From positions 1 through 64,000 of the forward strand of contig NZ_JACDIJ010000007.1 of assembly GCF_050937815.1 (NCBI RefSeq): DNA of 64,000 nucleotides, given 5' to 3'. Source of the DNA: Treponema_C sp050937815 (lineage in GTDB: Bacteria > Spirochaetota > Spirochaetia > Treponematales > Treponemataceae). Made by a program: the position numbers and the translations under genes. The first letter of the stretch is position 1. The number at the start of each line of letters is the position of its first letter. Below, piece by piece: positions 26,132-35,491 of this stretch. The notes beneath the pieces were generated by a model. That model was not told where the DNA came from, made no database searches, and was given only the letters and a program-made list of their open reading frames with translations.

Positions 26132-27825
26132 GGAGCTTCGGTTTCCATGCTTTCTACTTCTTTTAAAAGTTGAAAAGCGGCATCTATTTTATCTGAAATT
26201 TCAACCAACTTTGAACGAATGGGGACATTTTTATCGTCCGTCAAAGAAGCTAAGTTTGATAAGCCGTCATATTTTATATTTCTTACATCTACAAACATAC
26301 CGTCAAAAAGCTGTTTAAATGAACGGCAGCAGCCGCTGAACACCGTCATAAAAAGATTGATTTCGGATTCAACGGAGCGCATAAAATTTTTTATTTTTTC
26401 CTGCGTTTGCAGAGTTTGTGCGTCGGTAATCGCGGCAAAAGCTTGACCGTAGATGCCGGCATCCGTCAGTTTTTCATTAAAAGCAATAAGCTGTTCCGCA
26501 AGATGATTCATTTCATTATACGTATCGGTAAATTCGCGTTTGTTTTCCGGTAAAATAAATTTACCGTTTACAAGAACATTTTCTAAAAAAGGTTTGAAAT
26601 CCGGATAGATTCTTGAAAAAAACGTATATAAAAGGCCCAAAGAGTAATCTTTTTTTAATTTTAAAGCAACCCTACCCGTTTGCCACGGACGATTCGGTAT
26701 AAACGGATAATCGGTTATATTAAATAAGAGCGCTACATTTTCTTTTGTTTTCATTATTTTACGTTCGTGTACCCAATGCATCCATTGTTCGTCGAATATT
26801 TTTCTCCACTGATTTTTACAGCGCATAAGCCATGTTTCCGATGTTTCCTTGTATTCCGGAACCCACAATGCGGAGTTAAGAGAAATCGCTCCGAGTGCAC
26901 ACATCGGAATTGAAGTAATAAAATATTTTATAAACGTAATATGCTGCATACTTTTTTGCAAAAAATTCGGCAAACCGTCTTCAATGCTGATATTTTGTCC
27001 TTGAGCCATTTTTTCTTCAGCCGAAAACAAATAAAGAGCTTGTAAAACTTCGGGAAGCATTTTTTTTGCATTGCATAAAATTCTTGCAAATTGTGTTATC
27101 TCCGTTTGAACCGATTTAATCGAACAGCAAGCCCCTTTTTCAGGAACGATTTTAAATCGTGATGTAAACGAAGAAAAAGGAAGATATACAAAGCGTTTAA
27201 GCCATTCAAGACATGAAAAGCAATCATGCAACTTTGACTTTTCAGCGGATCCTATATCGGCTAAAATCTGTTCCATTTTTCGTATTAATGAAGTACGCAA
27301 TTCCGGCGTTACTTCTGCAGAAACGGAAAGCGCATAGGGGCTTACCTCCTGCTCCATACGTTCGGCAAAATCGGGCATAACAAGCATAGTTAAAAAAACA
27401 TAAAAACCGCCTTCATCTTTTTCATATATGTTTATGCCCTCATTAAAGAACTCGGCCGCTTCCTGCAATTTCACAAGACGTTCATAAAACAGGTTTTCAA
27501 GGTTCATATGACGAGGATCTATTAAATTAGGCTGATCGTTTATAATTTTCTTTACCGTAAGTCCTATGCGGTAATCGTTATAGGCACCTTCAAGGCCTGT
27601 ATTGGAAAATAACCCCTTTAGAAAAATCCAAAATCGAATCAGGGGCGACTCACTCTTTAATTCTTTTTCCAAACTGATATCGGTAAGAGGCTCTTCATTT
27701 TCTTTGAGTATCAATGTTTCTTTATCGTCTTGTATGTTCAATTCAAGTTTTTGCAACAAAGACGCTCTTTCATCCGAATCCAAACCTGCCACAAGCCGGT
27801 CAAAAGAATTGCGGTTAGTATCCAT
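26128..27825 (-). CDS. Spirochaete-type protein of unknown function (DUF5312-like)
   Basis: The 565-residue protein lacks a signal peptide and obvious enzyme motifs. It is mainly helical, with repeated aromatic and cysteine-containing stretches such as DCFSCLEWLKRFVYLPF and a long middle that recalls the treponeme DUF5312 family, which I recall only by its general appearance. The frame opens with MDTNRNSFDRLVAGLDSDERASLL. It is the first gene of the leftward operon with pgeF and the putative zincin lipoprotein. Function unknown. Confidence 0.65.
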   Translation of the reverse strand: MDTNRNSFDRLVAGLDSDERASLLQKLELNIQDDKETLILKENEEPLTDISLEKELKSESPLIRFWIFLKGLFSNTGLEGAYNDYRIGLTVKKIINDQPNLIDPRHMNLENLFYERLVKLQEAAEFFNEGINIYEKDEGGFYVFLTMLVMPDFAERMEQEVSPYALSVSAEVTPELRTSLIRKMEQILADIGSAEKSKLHDCFSCLEWLKRFVYLPFSSFTSRFKIVPEKGACCSIKSVQTEITQFARILCNAKKMLPEVLQALYLFSAEEKMAQGQNISIEDGLPNFLQKSMQHITFIKYFITSIPMCALGAISLNSALWVPEYKETSETWLMRCKNQWRKIFDEQWMHWVHERKIMKTKENVALLFNITDYPFIPNRPWQTGRVALKLKKDYSLGLLYTFFSRIYPDFKPFLENVLVNGKFILPENKREFTDTYNEMNHLAEQLIAFNEKLTDAGIYGQAFAAITDAQTLQTQEKIKNFMRSVESEINLFMTVFSGCCRSFKQLFDGMFVDVRNIKYDGLSNLASLTDDKNVPIRSKLVEISDKIDAAFQLLKEVESMETEAP

Positions 27826-27954
27826 AAGACATTTTATTCCATAGTGTCCGTTTCAGTCAATATTATATATGATAAACTCGTGCTTTTTCTCTATAATCTC
27901 AAAAATCATATGGATGAACACTGATTTTTTATAATGCAGACAAAAAATCTGCGG

Positions 27955-27983
27955 TTGACGGGAAAGCTCTTAATAACTATATT
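27955..27983 (+). promoter_or_regulatory. Predicted promoter of copA
   Basis: TTGACG (27955-27960) and TATATT (27978-27983) are 17 bases apart and lie about 65 bases before the copA ATG. A small hairpin, GCAGA-N7-TCTGC, lies just upstream at 27936-27952, where a metal-sensing regulator might bind. The promoter is good; the regulator site is a guess. Confidence 0.55.
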
Positions 27984-28046
27984 TAAAGTTAAGTATGCAA
28001 AACAAATTTTACACAATATAACTATATAATAAAAGCGGAGGCTTGT

Positions 28047-30422
28047 ATGAATACAAAAAAAGTGCAAAAAGAATTCATCATTCAAGGCATGTCCTGTGCG
28101 GCGTGTTCCGCGGCTGTCGAACGGGTAACCCGTAAAATCGACGGCGTAATCGAAAGCGATGTAAATTTGGCCACAAACAAAATGCGTATCGTATTCGACG
28201 GCGAAAAAGTGGACGACGGATTGATTATATCGAAGGTACAAAAAGCCGGTTTCGGCTGTATACCGCAAGCTTGTACCGAACAAAAAAAAGCCGTACAATC
28301 GAAACCGAAAGCCGCCGCGGACAAAACCGAAAATGCTTCGGCTTCGCAAAAAAGCGCCCTGATTGCCGCTTGGATTTTTGCCGTACTTCTTATGTACGCC
28401 GCTATGGGACATATGCTCAATTTACCGCTTCCGAATCTTTTTAACCCCGAACGTTATCCGTCAAATTTTGCCCTGCTCAATTTATTGTTCGCCGTACCGA
28501 TTTTGTTTATCGGACGAGGATTTTATATACGCGGCTTTAAATCGCTGTTTCACGGAAATCCGAATATGGACACCCTTGTCGCACTCGGAAGTACGGCCGC
28601 CTTTATATACAGTACCGTCCTTACTTTTTTAATTCCGCTTTACCCGCACTTTACACATGATTTATATTTTGAAGCGTCGGCGGTTGTTCTCGTCTTTGTT
28701 ATGACGGGAAAATATTTGGAACAAAGAAGCAAGGAAAAAACAAAAAGCGCTATCAAAGCATTGACCGCCCTTGTCCCCGATACGGCCGTACGCGTTTTGA
28801 ATTTCGCACAAAGTACGGAAAAAACCGAAGAAACCGCCGTTGAAGATATAAAAATCGGCGACATATTGCTTGTGCGGGCCGGCCAGCGCATTCCTCTTGA
28901 CGGAAAAGTTCTTAAGGGAAACAGCGGCGTCGACGAATCCATGCTTACAGGCGAAAGCTTGCCCGTCGAAAAAACCGAAGGATCTTCGCTTACCGGCGGT
29001 ACAATGAACGGCAACGGTCTTTTATATATGGAAGTTACAAAAACCGGCGAAGATACGGTACTTTCAAAAATCATTATGTTTGTCGAAGAAGCCCAAGGCA
29101 AAAAAGCGCCGATTTCAAAAACCGCCGACAAGGTTTCCGGTATCTTTGTGCCGGTTGTTATCGGCATCAGTATTGCCGCCGCAATCGGCTGGGCCATAGC
29201 CGGAGCCGACGCTTCGTTTATTTTGCGCGTATGCACTTCAGTCCTCGTTATCGCTTGTCCCTGTGCCCTCGGTCTTGCAACACCGGCTGCGGTTATGACG
29301 GGAACGGGGCTTGGAGCCGCAAACGGCATTCTGATACGTTCGGGTGAAGCCCTTGAAACGGCAAAGCATGTGGATACGGTTGTGCTCGACAAAACGGGAA
29401 CCGTTACCGAGGGCAAACCGAGCGTGCGTGACGTATTTTGCGCCGAAGGAAAAAACCGCGCCCTTGTTCTTGCCCTCGCCGCCGCAGTGGAAAACGCTTC
29501 GGCGCATCCGCTTGCAAAAGCCGTAACGGAGGCGGCGGCCGCCGAAAACGGCATATCCGGCGCAACCGCCGCTGATTGTGCCGCAAACGCCGACAATAAT
29601 GCAAGTGATAATGATGCGCCCTTTGAAGTTTTGTCTTTTGAAAATATCAGCGGCAAAGGTATTGCGGCTCAAGTAAAAATAAACGCTTCGATTTGTCCGC
29701 CGCAAAACAAAGACCTGCATGTTTTGGCAGGCAGCCGCTTATTTATGGAAGAAAACGGCATAAACTGTGCCCTTTTTGAAAAACAAGCCGATGAAGCTTC
29801 TAAATCGGGAGCCGCCCTCGTTTACCTTGCCGCAAACAAAGAGCCGTATGCCCTGATTACAATTACCGATACTATAAAGCCGCACAGCATTGAGGCCGTC
29901 GCTCTTATGAAAGAGCAAAATTTGCGCGTCATTCTTTTAACGGGCGACAATAAGGCGGCCGCCGACTATATGGGAAAACTCATTCACGCCGACGAAGTAA
30001 TTGCCGAAGTTTTGCCGCAGGATAAGGCCGAAGTAATACGCGGCTTACAGGAAAAAGGATCCGTGGTTATGATGGCCGGCGACGGCATAAACGATGCGCC
30101 TGCCCTTGTCCAAGCAGACGTGGGAGCCGCAATCGGAAACGGAAGCGACATTGCGGTTGAGTCGGGCGACATAGTACTCGTAAAAGGCGATTTACGCGAC
30201 GCGGCAAAGGCGGTTAAGCTCAGCCGTATGACCATACGAAACATAAAGCAAAACCTCTTTTGGGCGTTTTTTTACAACAGTATAGGCCTTCCCCTTGCGG
30301 CAGGCCTTTTGTACCCCGCCTACGGCCTTTTGTTATCACCCATGGTCGGAAGTTTTGCCATGTCGCTCAGTTCGGTTTTTGTCGTAACGAATGCGCTGAG
30401 ATTGCGGAGAAAAAAACTGTAA
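28047..30422 (+). CDS. copA: Copper-exporting P1B-type ATPase
   Basis: The 791-residue protein pumps Cu(I) out of the cytoplasm. One heavy-metal-binding domain is at the N-terminus (IQGMSCAACSAAVERV), then eight membrane segments, the actuator loop motif MLTGESLPVE, the metal-channel motif IACPCALGLATPAA near residue 404, the phosphorylation site DKTGTVTEGKP near 447, the ATP-binding SAHPLAKA, and MMAGDGINDAPAL. The insert between the phosphorylation and nucleotide domains (around residue 520) is alanine-rich. GGAGG lies 5 bases before the ATG. No copper chaperone or regulator adjoins it. Confidence 0.95.
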   Translation: MNTKKVQKEFIIQGMSCAACSAAVERVTRKIDGVIESDVNLATNKMRIVFDGEKVDDGLIISKVQKAGFGCIPQACTEQKKAVQSKPKAAADKTENASASQKSALIAAWIFAVLLMYAAMGHMLNLPLPNLFNPERYPSNFALLNLLFAVPILFIGRGFYIRGFKSLFHGNPNMDTLVALGSTAAFIYSTVLTFLIPLYPHFTHDLYFEASAVVLVFVMTGKYLEQRSKEKTKSAIKALTALVPDTAVRVLNFAQSTEKTEETAVEDIKIGDILLVRAGQRIPLDGKVLKGNSGVDESMLTGESLPVEKTEGSSLTGGTMNGNGLLYMEVTKTGEDTVLSKIIMFVEEAQGKKAPISKTADKVSGIFVPVVIGISIAAAIGWAIAGADASFILRVCTSVLVIACPCALGLATPAAVMTGTGLGAANGILIRSGEALETAKHVDTVVLDKTGTVTEGKPSVRDVFCAEGKNRALVLALAAAVENASAHPLAKAVTEAAAAENGISGATAADCAANADNNASDNDAPFEVLSFENISGKGIAAQVKINASICPPQNKDLHVLAGSRLFMEENGINCALFEKQADEASKSGAALVYLAANKEPYALITITDTIKPHSIEAVALMKEQNLRVILLTGDNKAAADYMGKLIHADEVIAEVLPQDKAEVIRGLQEKGSVVMMAGDGINDAPALVQADVGAAIGNGSDIAVESGDIVLVKGDLRDAAKAVKLSRMTIRNIKQNLFWAFFYNSIGLPLAAGLLYPAYGLLLSPMVGSFAMSLSSVFVVTNALRLRRKKL

Positions 30423-30462
30423 AAAGAGGGAAAACATTAAGAGGGGGCGGCGCTTATAAAGA

Positions 30463-30534
30463 CAGTCCCTACGGGAATCGAACCCGTCTTTAAAGATTGA
30501 GAATCTTTTGTCCTAACCGATAGACGAAGGGACC
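30463..30534 (-). tRNA. tRNA-Glu (anticodon CTC)
   Basis: Read on the minus strand, the acceptor GGTCCCT pairs with AGGGACT (first pair G-U), the D arm is GTCTATCGGTTAGGAC, the anticodon loop is TTCTCAA and the T arm CGGGTTCGATTCCCG. The discriminator is G. CCA is not encoded. Anticodon CTC reads GAG codons. Confidence 0.92.
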
Positions 30535-30548
30535 AATCGCGCCGTGCT

Positions 30549-30595
30549 AAAAAAAAGGGTTGTCCGAAAACCGAAGCTTTTAGACACCCCTTTTT
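30549..30595 (-). terminator. Hairpin with T tract between the two tRNA genes
   Basis: On the minus strand, downstream of tRNA-Gln, an imperfect stem (GGGG-TGTC paired with GGACAACCC) and a CTTCGG loop are followed by eight T residues. It fits an intrinsic terminator or an attenuator placed before tRNA-Glu. Confidence 0.65.
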
Positions 30596-30596
30596 A

Positions 30597-30667
30597 TTCC
30601 CCAAGGAGGACTCGAACCCCCACAAGCAGAACCAGAATCTGCCGTGCTACCATTACACAATCGGGGA
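30597..30667 (-). tRNA. tRNA-Gln (anticodon CTG)
   Basis: On the minus strand the acceptor TCCCCGA pairs with TTGGGGA, the anticodon stem-loop is GCAGA-TTCTGGT-TCTGC with anticodon CTG, and the T arm is GGGGGTTCGAGTCCTCC. The discriminator is A and CCA is not encoded. The first base T and the weak first pair suit glutaminyl-tRNA synthetase recognition. It reads CAG codons. Confidence 0.92.
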
Positions 30668-30725
30668 ATATACGGTGAACTGACTATACCGAAAAAAACG
30701 GATTCTGTCAATAGAAAGGAAAAAC

Positions 30726-31721
30726 ATGAAAGCAGCACTGAAAATACAAAAAAAGACGAAAAAACTTGTATGCATTTTTTTGTTTTGTTTTGCAGCGTAT
30801 ATATATGCACAGGATTATATATACGGAATTACCGTCGACGACAGCTGGTATGAACATGTAAAACTTTCGCATATTATCGACGGCATAAAAGACATGCCGG
30901 TAAAACCGACCGTCCGCATCGTTATGTCGAAAAATACGGATATGGAAGAATACCGCTTTCTATTTAAACGTATACACGAATATGCATATATTATGGCATG
31001 CCCGGTCGATTCTTATGAAATGAAATCATACAAAAGCGTGCATGCATACCGCAAGCGCTTTGAAAAGGCCTACGCATATCTTGCCCCCTATACCGATATG
31101 TGGGAAATAGGCAATGAAGTTAACGGTGAAAACTGGCTTGGGAAAAATCCGCAGTTTATAGCCGATAAAATCACAGCCGCATATGATGTTATCAGCGCAC
31201 ATGGAGGTAAAACTGTTTTAACCTCGTATTATACGCCGCCTGCAGTACAAAAAATCGAAATGACCGATTGGCTTAGCGCATATATTCCCCGAAGATTAAA
31301 AGAAGGCGTCGATTACCTGTTTGTAAGCTATTACGAAGACGATAACGGCGGTTTTTTACCCGACTGGCAACGGATTTTTACACAACTGCAACTCCTCTTT
31401 CCGAACTCCAAATTGGGAATCGGAGAATGCGGAAATACCGCAGCCGATGCAACCGAAAAAACAAAAATACAAACCGTCAAACGCTATTACACAATGCCCG
31501 ATTACACGGAAAATTTCGTCGGCGGCGGGTTTTGGTGGTATTGGGTACAGGATTGCATTCCGCATAAAGACAACCCCGTATGGGAAGCGATAAACAAGTG
31601 CATAAGCGAAAATCCGCATACAAAAAAGCGCGCCCAAAAAAAACTGACAAACCCTGTGCATCAGCGCCCTGCTCCCCTTTTTCTGTTTTTCGCCCGTATT
31701 TATTTTCCCCTGTATTCTTGA
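30726..31721 (+). CDS. Secreted glycoside-hydrolase-like (TIM-barrel) protein
   Basis: The 331-residue protein has a signal peptide (residues 1-28, ending IYAQ) and then a barrel-like domain. The motif WEIGNEVNGE (E131) has the NE pair of clan-A glycosidases, where the glutamate is acid/base, and GIGECG (E234) sits where the nucleophile would be. The C-terminal 40 residues are basic and unrelated-looking. It probably acts on a polysaccharide outside the cell or in the periplasm; substrate unknown. AAAGGA precedes the ATG. No other glycan genes surround it. Confidence 0.7.
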   Translation: MKAALKIQKKTKKLVCIFLFCFAAYIYAQDYIYGITVDDSWYEHVKLSHIIDGIKDMPVKPTVRIVMSKNTDMEEYRFLFKRIHEYAYIMACPVDSYEMKSYKSVHAYRKRFEKAYAYLAPYTDMWEIGNEVNGENWLGKNPQFIADKITAAYDVISAHGGKTVLTSYYTPPAVQKIEMTDWLSAYIPRRLKEGVDYLFVSYYEDDNGGFLPDWQRIFTQLQLLFPNSKLGIGECGNTAADATEKTKIQTVKRYYTMPDYTENFVGGGFWWYWVQDCIPHKDNPVWEAINKCISENPHTKKRAQKKLTNPVHQRPAPLFLFFARIYFPLYS

Positions 31722-31753
31722 CAAGACGGCTCATTATCGTACACACTGCATAT

Positions 31754-32716
31754 ATGCGCGGAATTATTATAAGCGGATCGAATAATTCCTTCGATGTGAA
31801 CTGCGATGACGATGTTCTTCGCCGCTGTTCAATCAAGGGCAAAAAGCTCAAAACCGAAGGCGGTTTTTACAATCCCCTGTGCCCCGGCGATATGGTTGAA
31901 ATAGAAGCCGACGAATTAAGCGAAACAAGCGGCCGTATAAGCGCCCTGCTGCCGCGCAAAAACCGTTTTACGAGGTGGAACGTAAAGGGGCGTTCTCCCC
32001 AGCTTTTGGCGGCAAACGTCGACCTTTTGCTCTGCGTTACCACGCCCGACGAGCCGCCCTTCCGCCCCCGTTTTATAGACCGCGCCCTTGCCCAAGCCGA
32101 AGAAGCGGGCATAGAAGCCGTCATTGTCTGCAATAAACGGGATTTACCGTCTGCCGCCGACGCCGATGTGGAAGCGCGGCTTTCGGACTGGGAAGAACTC
32201 GGTTACCGCATTCTCAAAGTGTCGGCGCATTCGGGCGAGGGCTTGACGGAGCTGGCGGAACTGATAGAAGAAAAACGCTGCGTTTTAATCGGGCAGTCAG
32301 GCGTGGGAAAATCGAGTTTAATAAACGCCTTCGATTCTTCGTATGCACTTAAAACGGGGGAACTGTCCGAAAAATACGGACGCGGTACGCATACCACCGT
32401 TAAGGGGGTGCTTTTAAAGCTGTGCATAAAAAGCTCGTTAACCGGCGGCAGGCAAAATGTGTATACCTCGCTTATAGATACGCCGGGAGTACGCCGCTTT
32501 GTGCTGCACGGTATAGAACCCGAAAATCTTGCCCTCTACTTTCGGGAAATGAAGTCCCTTGTGGGAAGCTGTACCTTCGGTATGTCCTGCACGCATAAAA
32601 GTGAAGCGGGCTGTAAAATCCTTGAAGCGGTTCATGCGGGCATTGTAAGCGAAGAACGCTACGAAAGCTGGCTTCGCATTCAGGAAGAATTGGCAACGGG
32701 AAGCTGGGCGGACTGA
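31754..32716 (+). CDS. rsgA: Small ribosomal subunit biogenesis GTPase
   Basis: The 320-residue protein is a circularly permuted GTPase that aids 30S maturation. The G4 motif (VCNKRDL) precedes G1 (GQSGVGKSSLINA) and G3 (DTPGVRRF), as in this family, and the C-terminal zinc site is CTFGMSCTHKSEAGC. The OB-fold is at the N-terminus. ATG at 31754 is taken as the start because it opens the conserved OB-fold; a longer open reading upstream overlaps the preceding gene. Ribosome site is weak. Confidence 0.93.
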   Translation: MRGIIISGSNNSFDVNCDDDVLRRCSIKGKKLKTEGGFYNPLCPGDMVEIEADELSETSGRISALLPRKNRFTRWNVKGRSPQLLAANVDLLLCVTTPDEPPFRPRFIDRALAQAEEAGIEAVIVCNKRDLPSAADADVEARLSDWEELGYRILKVSAHSGEGLTELAELIEEKRCVLIGQSGVGKSSLINAFDSSYALKTGELSEKYGRGTHTTVKGVLLKLCIKSSLTGGRQNVYTSLIDTPGVRRFVLHGIEPENLALYFREMKSLVGSCTFGMSCTHKSEAGCKILEAVHAGIVSEERYESWLRIQEELATGSWAD

Positions 32717-32730
32717 TATTCGGACACCGC

Positions 32731-32854
32731 GGCAACTTGATATTGCCGTGTGCAAAGGACTACAGTTCCCCCGTACGGAGGAACGACCTTCCTTCAAGTG
32801 AAGGAAGCCCTTTCCTCAAAGGGAAGGGAGGCTTTTCCCCCGCTCGGGGGGAAA
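32731..32854. repeat. Cluster of five small palindromes between rsgA and mutS2
   Basis: Within 124 bases lie CGGCAA-N7-TTGCCG (about 32731-32749), GTTCC-c-CCGTACGG-a-GGAAC (32765-32784), CTTCCTTCA-ag-TGAAGGAAG (32788-32807, perfect 9-bp arms), CCCTTT-cctc-AAAGGG (32808-32823) and TTTCCCCC-gctcg-GGGGGAAA (32834-32854). An outer GGGAAGG/CCTTCCC pairing encloses the last. Density is far above the rest of the window. The first could end rsgA transcripts; the rest resemble a palindromic repeat element. Confidence 0.7.
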
Positions 32855-32910
32855 CCTTCCCTCTAAACGGAGACCGTAGAAACGACAACCGGAAAATTGA
32901 AGAAAAAACT

Positions 32911-35445
32911 ATGAACGTTAAAACACTGATACAGCTTGATTATACGCGTATACGAGAAACTATTTCTTCTTTTTGCATAAGCGAAGAAGGTAAAAAAAGT
33001 TTTGCCGAACGCCTTCCCTTAACCGATAAACGTGAAGCGGACAGGGTAAAAGCGCGGGCTGCGGCGTGGACAAAATTAATCAATGCGGGTACGGACACTG
33101 TACTTACGCCGCGCCCGCCGGTACGGGAAGTATTCGGCACGCTTAAAACCCTTAACGCGGTATTGCCGATTGAAAGCATATATGCGCTCGGTTTATTTTG
33201 CCGCTCAGTTATACAGGCAAAAAACTTTTTTACCGCCCAAACCGAAACGGAACTGCCTTCGGGCATTGAAGCATTAAGCGAAACCGCTTCTTTGTTACCC
33301 GATTTGAACGAAGCTGCGTCCGAAATATTCGGTATTATCGATTCATCGGGAAACTTAAAAAATCTTAAAGAACTACAGGAAATACGCTCTGCAATTCAAT
33401 CGATACGGCGCAGTATAGAAAATCTTATCAAAAGCTATACAAGCGACCCAAAACTTCAAAATGCCTTACAGTCGAATCTTCCCGTACTGCGCGCAGGAAG
33501 GCAGGTATTGGCGCTTAAAGCGGACTATCGGGGAAAAATCCGCGGCATCGTCCACGAAGTATCGCAAACCGGACACACCCTCTATATAGAACCGAACGAC
33601 GTCGTTCAAAAAAACAACGAATTGATTCAGGAAGAATTCCGCTTGGAGCAGGAAATTCGGCGTATTTTGTCGGCTTTGACCGCAAAGCTTTTGCCCTTTA
33701 GCGAAAACTTTGAAAAAGCGCTTGAGCTTATGGTCGAACTTGACACAAGCCGCGCCGCCGCACTGTGGGGTACGGAAAACCGTTGCGTCTTTGCCGAAGA
33801 TGCGGACGAAACGCATCCTTTACGCATTATCCAAGCGCGCCACCCGCTTTTATACGATAAGGCCGTTCCTATAGACATCGAATTCCGCGAAAATCACCGT
33901 GTCCTTATTATAACCGGGCCGAATACGGGCGGGAAAACGGTAGCCGTAAAAACGCTCGCCCTGTTTGCCCTTTTAAATCAAAGCGGCATTCCCCTTCCCG
34001 CCGAAACCGGAACCCGCCTGCCCTTTTTTAAATCTTTTTTTGCCGATATAGGCGACGAACAAAACATCGACCAATCCCTATCGACCTTCAGCGCTCATAT
34101 GAAAAACGTCGGTGAAATGCTCGATAAGGCCGACAAAGACAGCTTGATTGTATTGGACGAATTGGGAAGCGGCACCGACCCGCAAGAAGGGGCGGCAATC
34201 GCAATGGCGGTATTGGACGAGCTTATTGCAAAAAACGCCTTTGTGTTGGTAACCACCCATCACGGCTCTCTAAAAAATTACGGCTACACGCATACAAAAT
34301 GTATAAACGCTTCGGTTGAATTCAACGAAGAAACCTTACAGCCCGCCTACCGTGTGCTTATGGGGGTTCCCGGCGAAAGCCGCGCCCTGAGCATAGCGAA
34401 AAAAAGCGGGTTAAGCGAAAAGGTGATTGAAGGAGCACGGCTCTATGTTGAACACCGTCAAACGGATATATCGGCTCTTATACGCGGTCTTACCGAAAAA
34501 TACGCCGCCCTTGAAAAAGCCGAGGCGGACTGCCGCTTAAAAGAAAGCGCATTACGGGAAAAAAGCGAAAAAATGCGGGAGCGCGCTTCCGAGTTAAAGC
34601 AAAAAGAAATAGAATTGCGCGAAGGTGCATTAAAACAAAATAAAGACTTTTTATCGGAAAGCCGCCGTCTACTCGAAAACCTTGTGCGCGAACTGCGCGA
34701 GGGTGAAATTACGCGCGAAAAAACGCTGAAAGTTAAGGGCTTTATCGCCGAACTGGAACGGGGGATAAAAACCGAAAGCGCCGATTTGGAAAAAAGCCGC
34801 AATGAGGCGGAACAAAGCATTGACAATCCGGATGTTCTCCCCGATTATACGCATACCGATATGCAAGCCGCCAAGACTGCGGCAAAAACACGCTCGTCTT
34901 ATAAAAAGACGGGAAGCGTTTTTAAAGTCGGTACGGAAGTGTACATGCCGCATTCAAAGGTGCGCGGCGTCATAATCGGCAGAGGAAAAAAGGGCGAATG
35001 GCTTGTGCAGGCAGGTTCCATGAAAATAAGCTGTAAAGAAGAGGACTTGCGCCCCGTACACTCCCCGCAAAACCGCTCATCCCGCTTAACTTCGCAAGCG
35101 TCCGCTTCTTTTGAAGCGCCCGCTTTTTCGGTTGAACTGGCCCCTCTCGAAAAAGAGGCCGCATCCGGCACACTGCCGGTTTGCGGTGCTTCAGCCGCAG
35201 GCGCAAGTTTTGAACTGCGGCTTTTAGGTATGCGGCTCGAAGATGCAATCAAAGCCCTTGAAAAGCACATAGATATGTGCACGATACGCGGCTTGCACGA
35301 GTTTTCCGTAATTCACGGCAAGGGCGACGGCATTTTACAGGAAGGGGTACACAAGGTCTTGGCCGCATACCCGAATATCCAAAGTTACGGTTTTGCCCCT
35401 CCCCAAGACGGCGGGACGGGCAAAACCTATGTAAAGCTGGGGTAA
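32911..35445 (+). CDS. mutS2: MutS2 endonuclease, mismatch-recognition-like ATPase
   Basis: The 844-residue protein has the MutS-type ATPase (Walker A GPNTGGKTVA, LSTFSAHM, LDELGSGTDPQEGAA), a coiled-coil clamp at about 500-640 and a C-terminal Smr nuclease-like domain from about residue 770 (LGMRLEDAIKALEKHID, VIHGKGDGIL). The Smr motif HGKGTG has D for T here. MutS2 suppresses homologous recombination and rescues collided ribosomes; it lacks the mismatch-binding domain. ATG at 32911 starts the conserved N-terminus. It follows the palindrome cluster and ends convergent with kdgK. Confidence 0.93.
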   Translation: MNVKTLIQLDYTRIRETISSFCISEEGKKSFAERLPLTDKREADRVKARAAAWTKLINAGTDTVLTPRPPVREVFGTLKTLNAVLPIESIYALGLFCRSVIQAKNFFTAQTETELPSGIEALSETASLLPDLNEAASEIFGIIDSSGNLKNLKELQEIRSAIQSIRRSIENLIKSYTSDPKLQNALQSNLPVLRAGRQVLALKADYRGKIRGIVHEVSQTGHTLYIEPNDVVQKNNELIQEEFRLEQEIRRILSALTAKLLPFSENFEKALELMVELDTSRAAALWGTENRCVFAEDADETHPLRIIQARHPLLYDKAVPIDIEFRENHRVLIITGPNTGGKTVAVKTLALFALLNQSGIPLPAETGTRLPFFKSFFADIGDEQNIDQSLSTFSAHMKNVGEMLDKADKDSLIVLDELGSGTDPQEGAAIAMAVLDELIAKNAFVLVTTHHGSLKNYGYTHTKCINASVEFNEETLQPAYRVLMGVPGESRALSIAKKSGLSEKVIEGARLYVEHRQTDISALIRGLTEKYAALEKAEADCRLKESALREKSEKMRERASELKQKEIELREGALKQNKDFLSESRRLLENLVRELREGEITREKTLKVKGFIAELERGIKTESADLEKSRNEAEQSIDNPDVLPDYTHTDMQAAKTAAKTRSSYKKTGSVFKVGTEVYMPHSKVRGVIIGRGKKGEWLVQAGSMKISCKEEDLRPVHSPQNRSSRLTSQASASFEAPAFSVELAPLEKEAASGTLPVCGASAAGASFELRLLGMRLEDAIKALEKHIDMCTIRGLHEFSVIHGKGDGILQEGVHKVLAAYPNIQSYGFAPPQDGGTGKTYVKLG

Positions 35446-35447
35446 AA

Positions 35448-35474
35448 CCCGGCCGATTTGCAAAACAAGCCGGG
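35448..35474. terminator. Hairpin between converging mutS2 and kdgK
   Basis: CCCGGC and GCCGGG form a perfect 6-bp GC stem around a 15-base loop directly after the mutS2 stop. No T tract follows on the plus strand, so it may be a weak or protein-assisted terminator for either direction. Confidence 0.45.
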
Positions 35475-35491
35475 CTCCGTTAATGAAACAA

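Noticed and set aside
28640..29656. 338-codon open frame opposite copA
   Set aside because: It is antisense to the conserved core of the copper ATPase, has a composition that mirrors it, and no ribosome site or family likeness.
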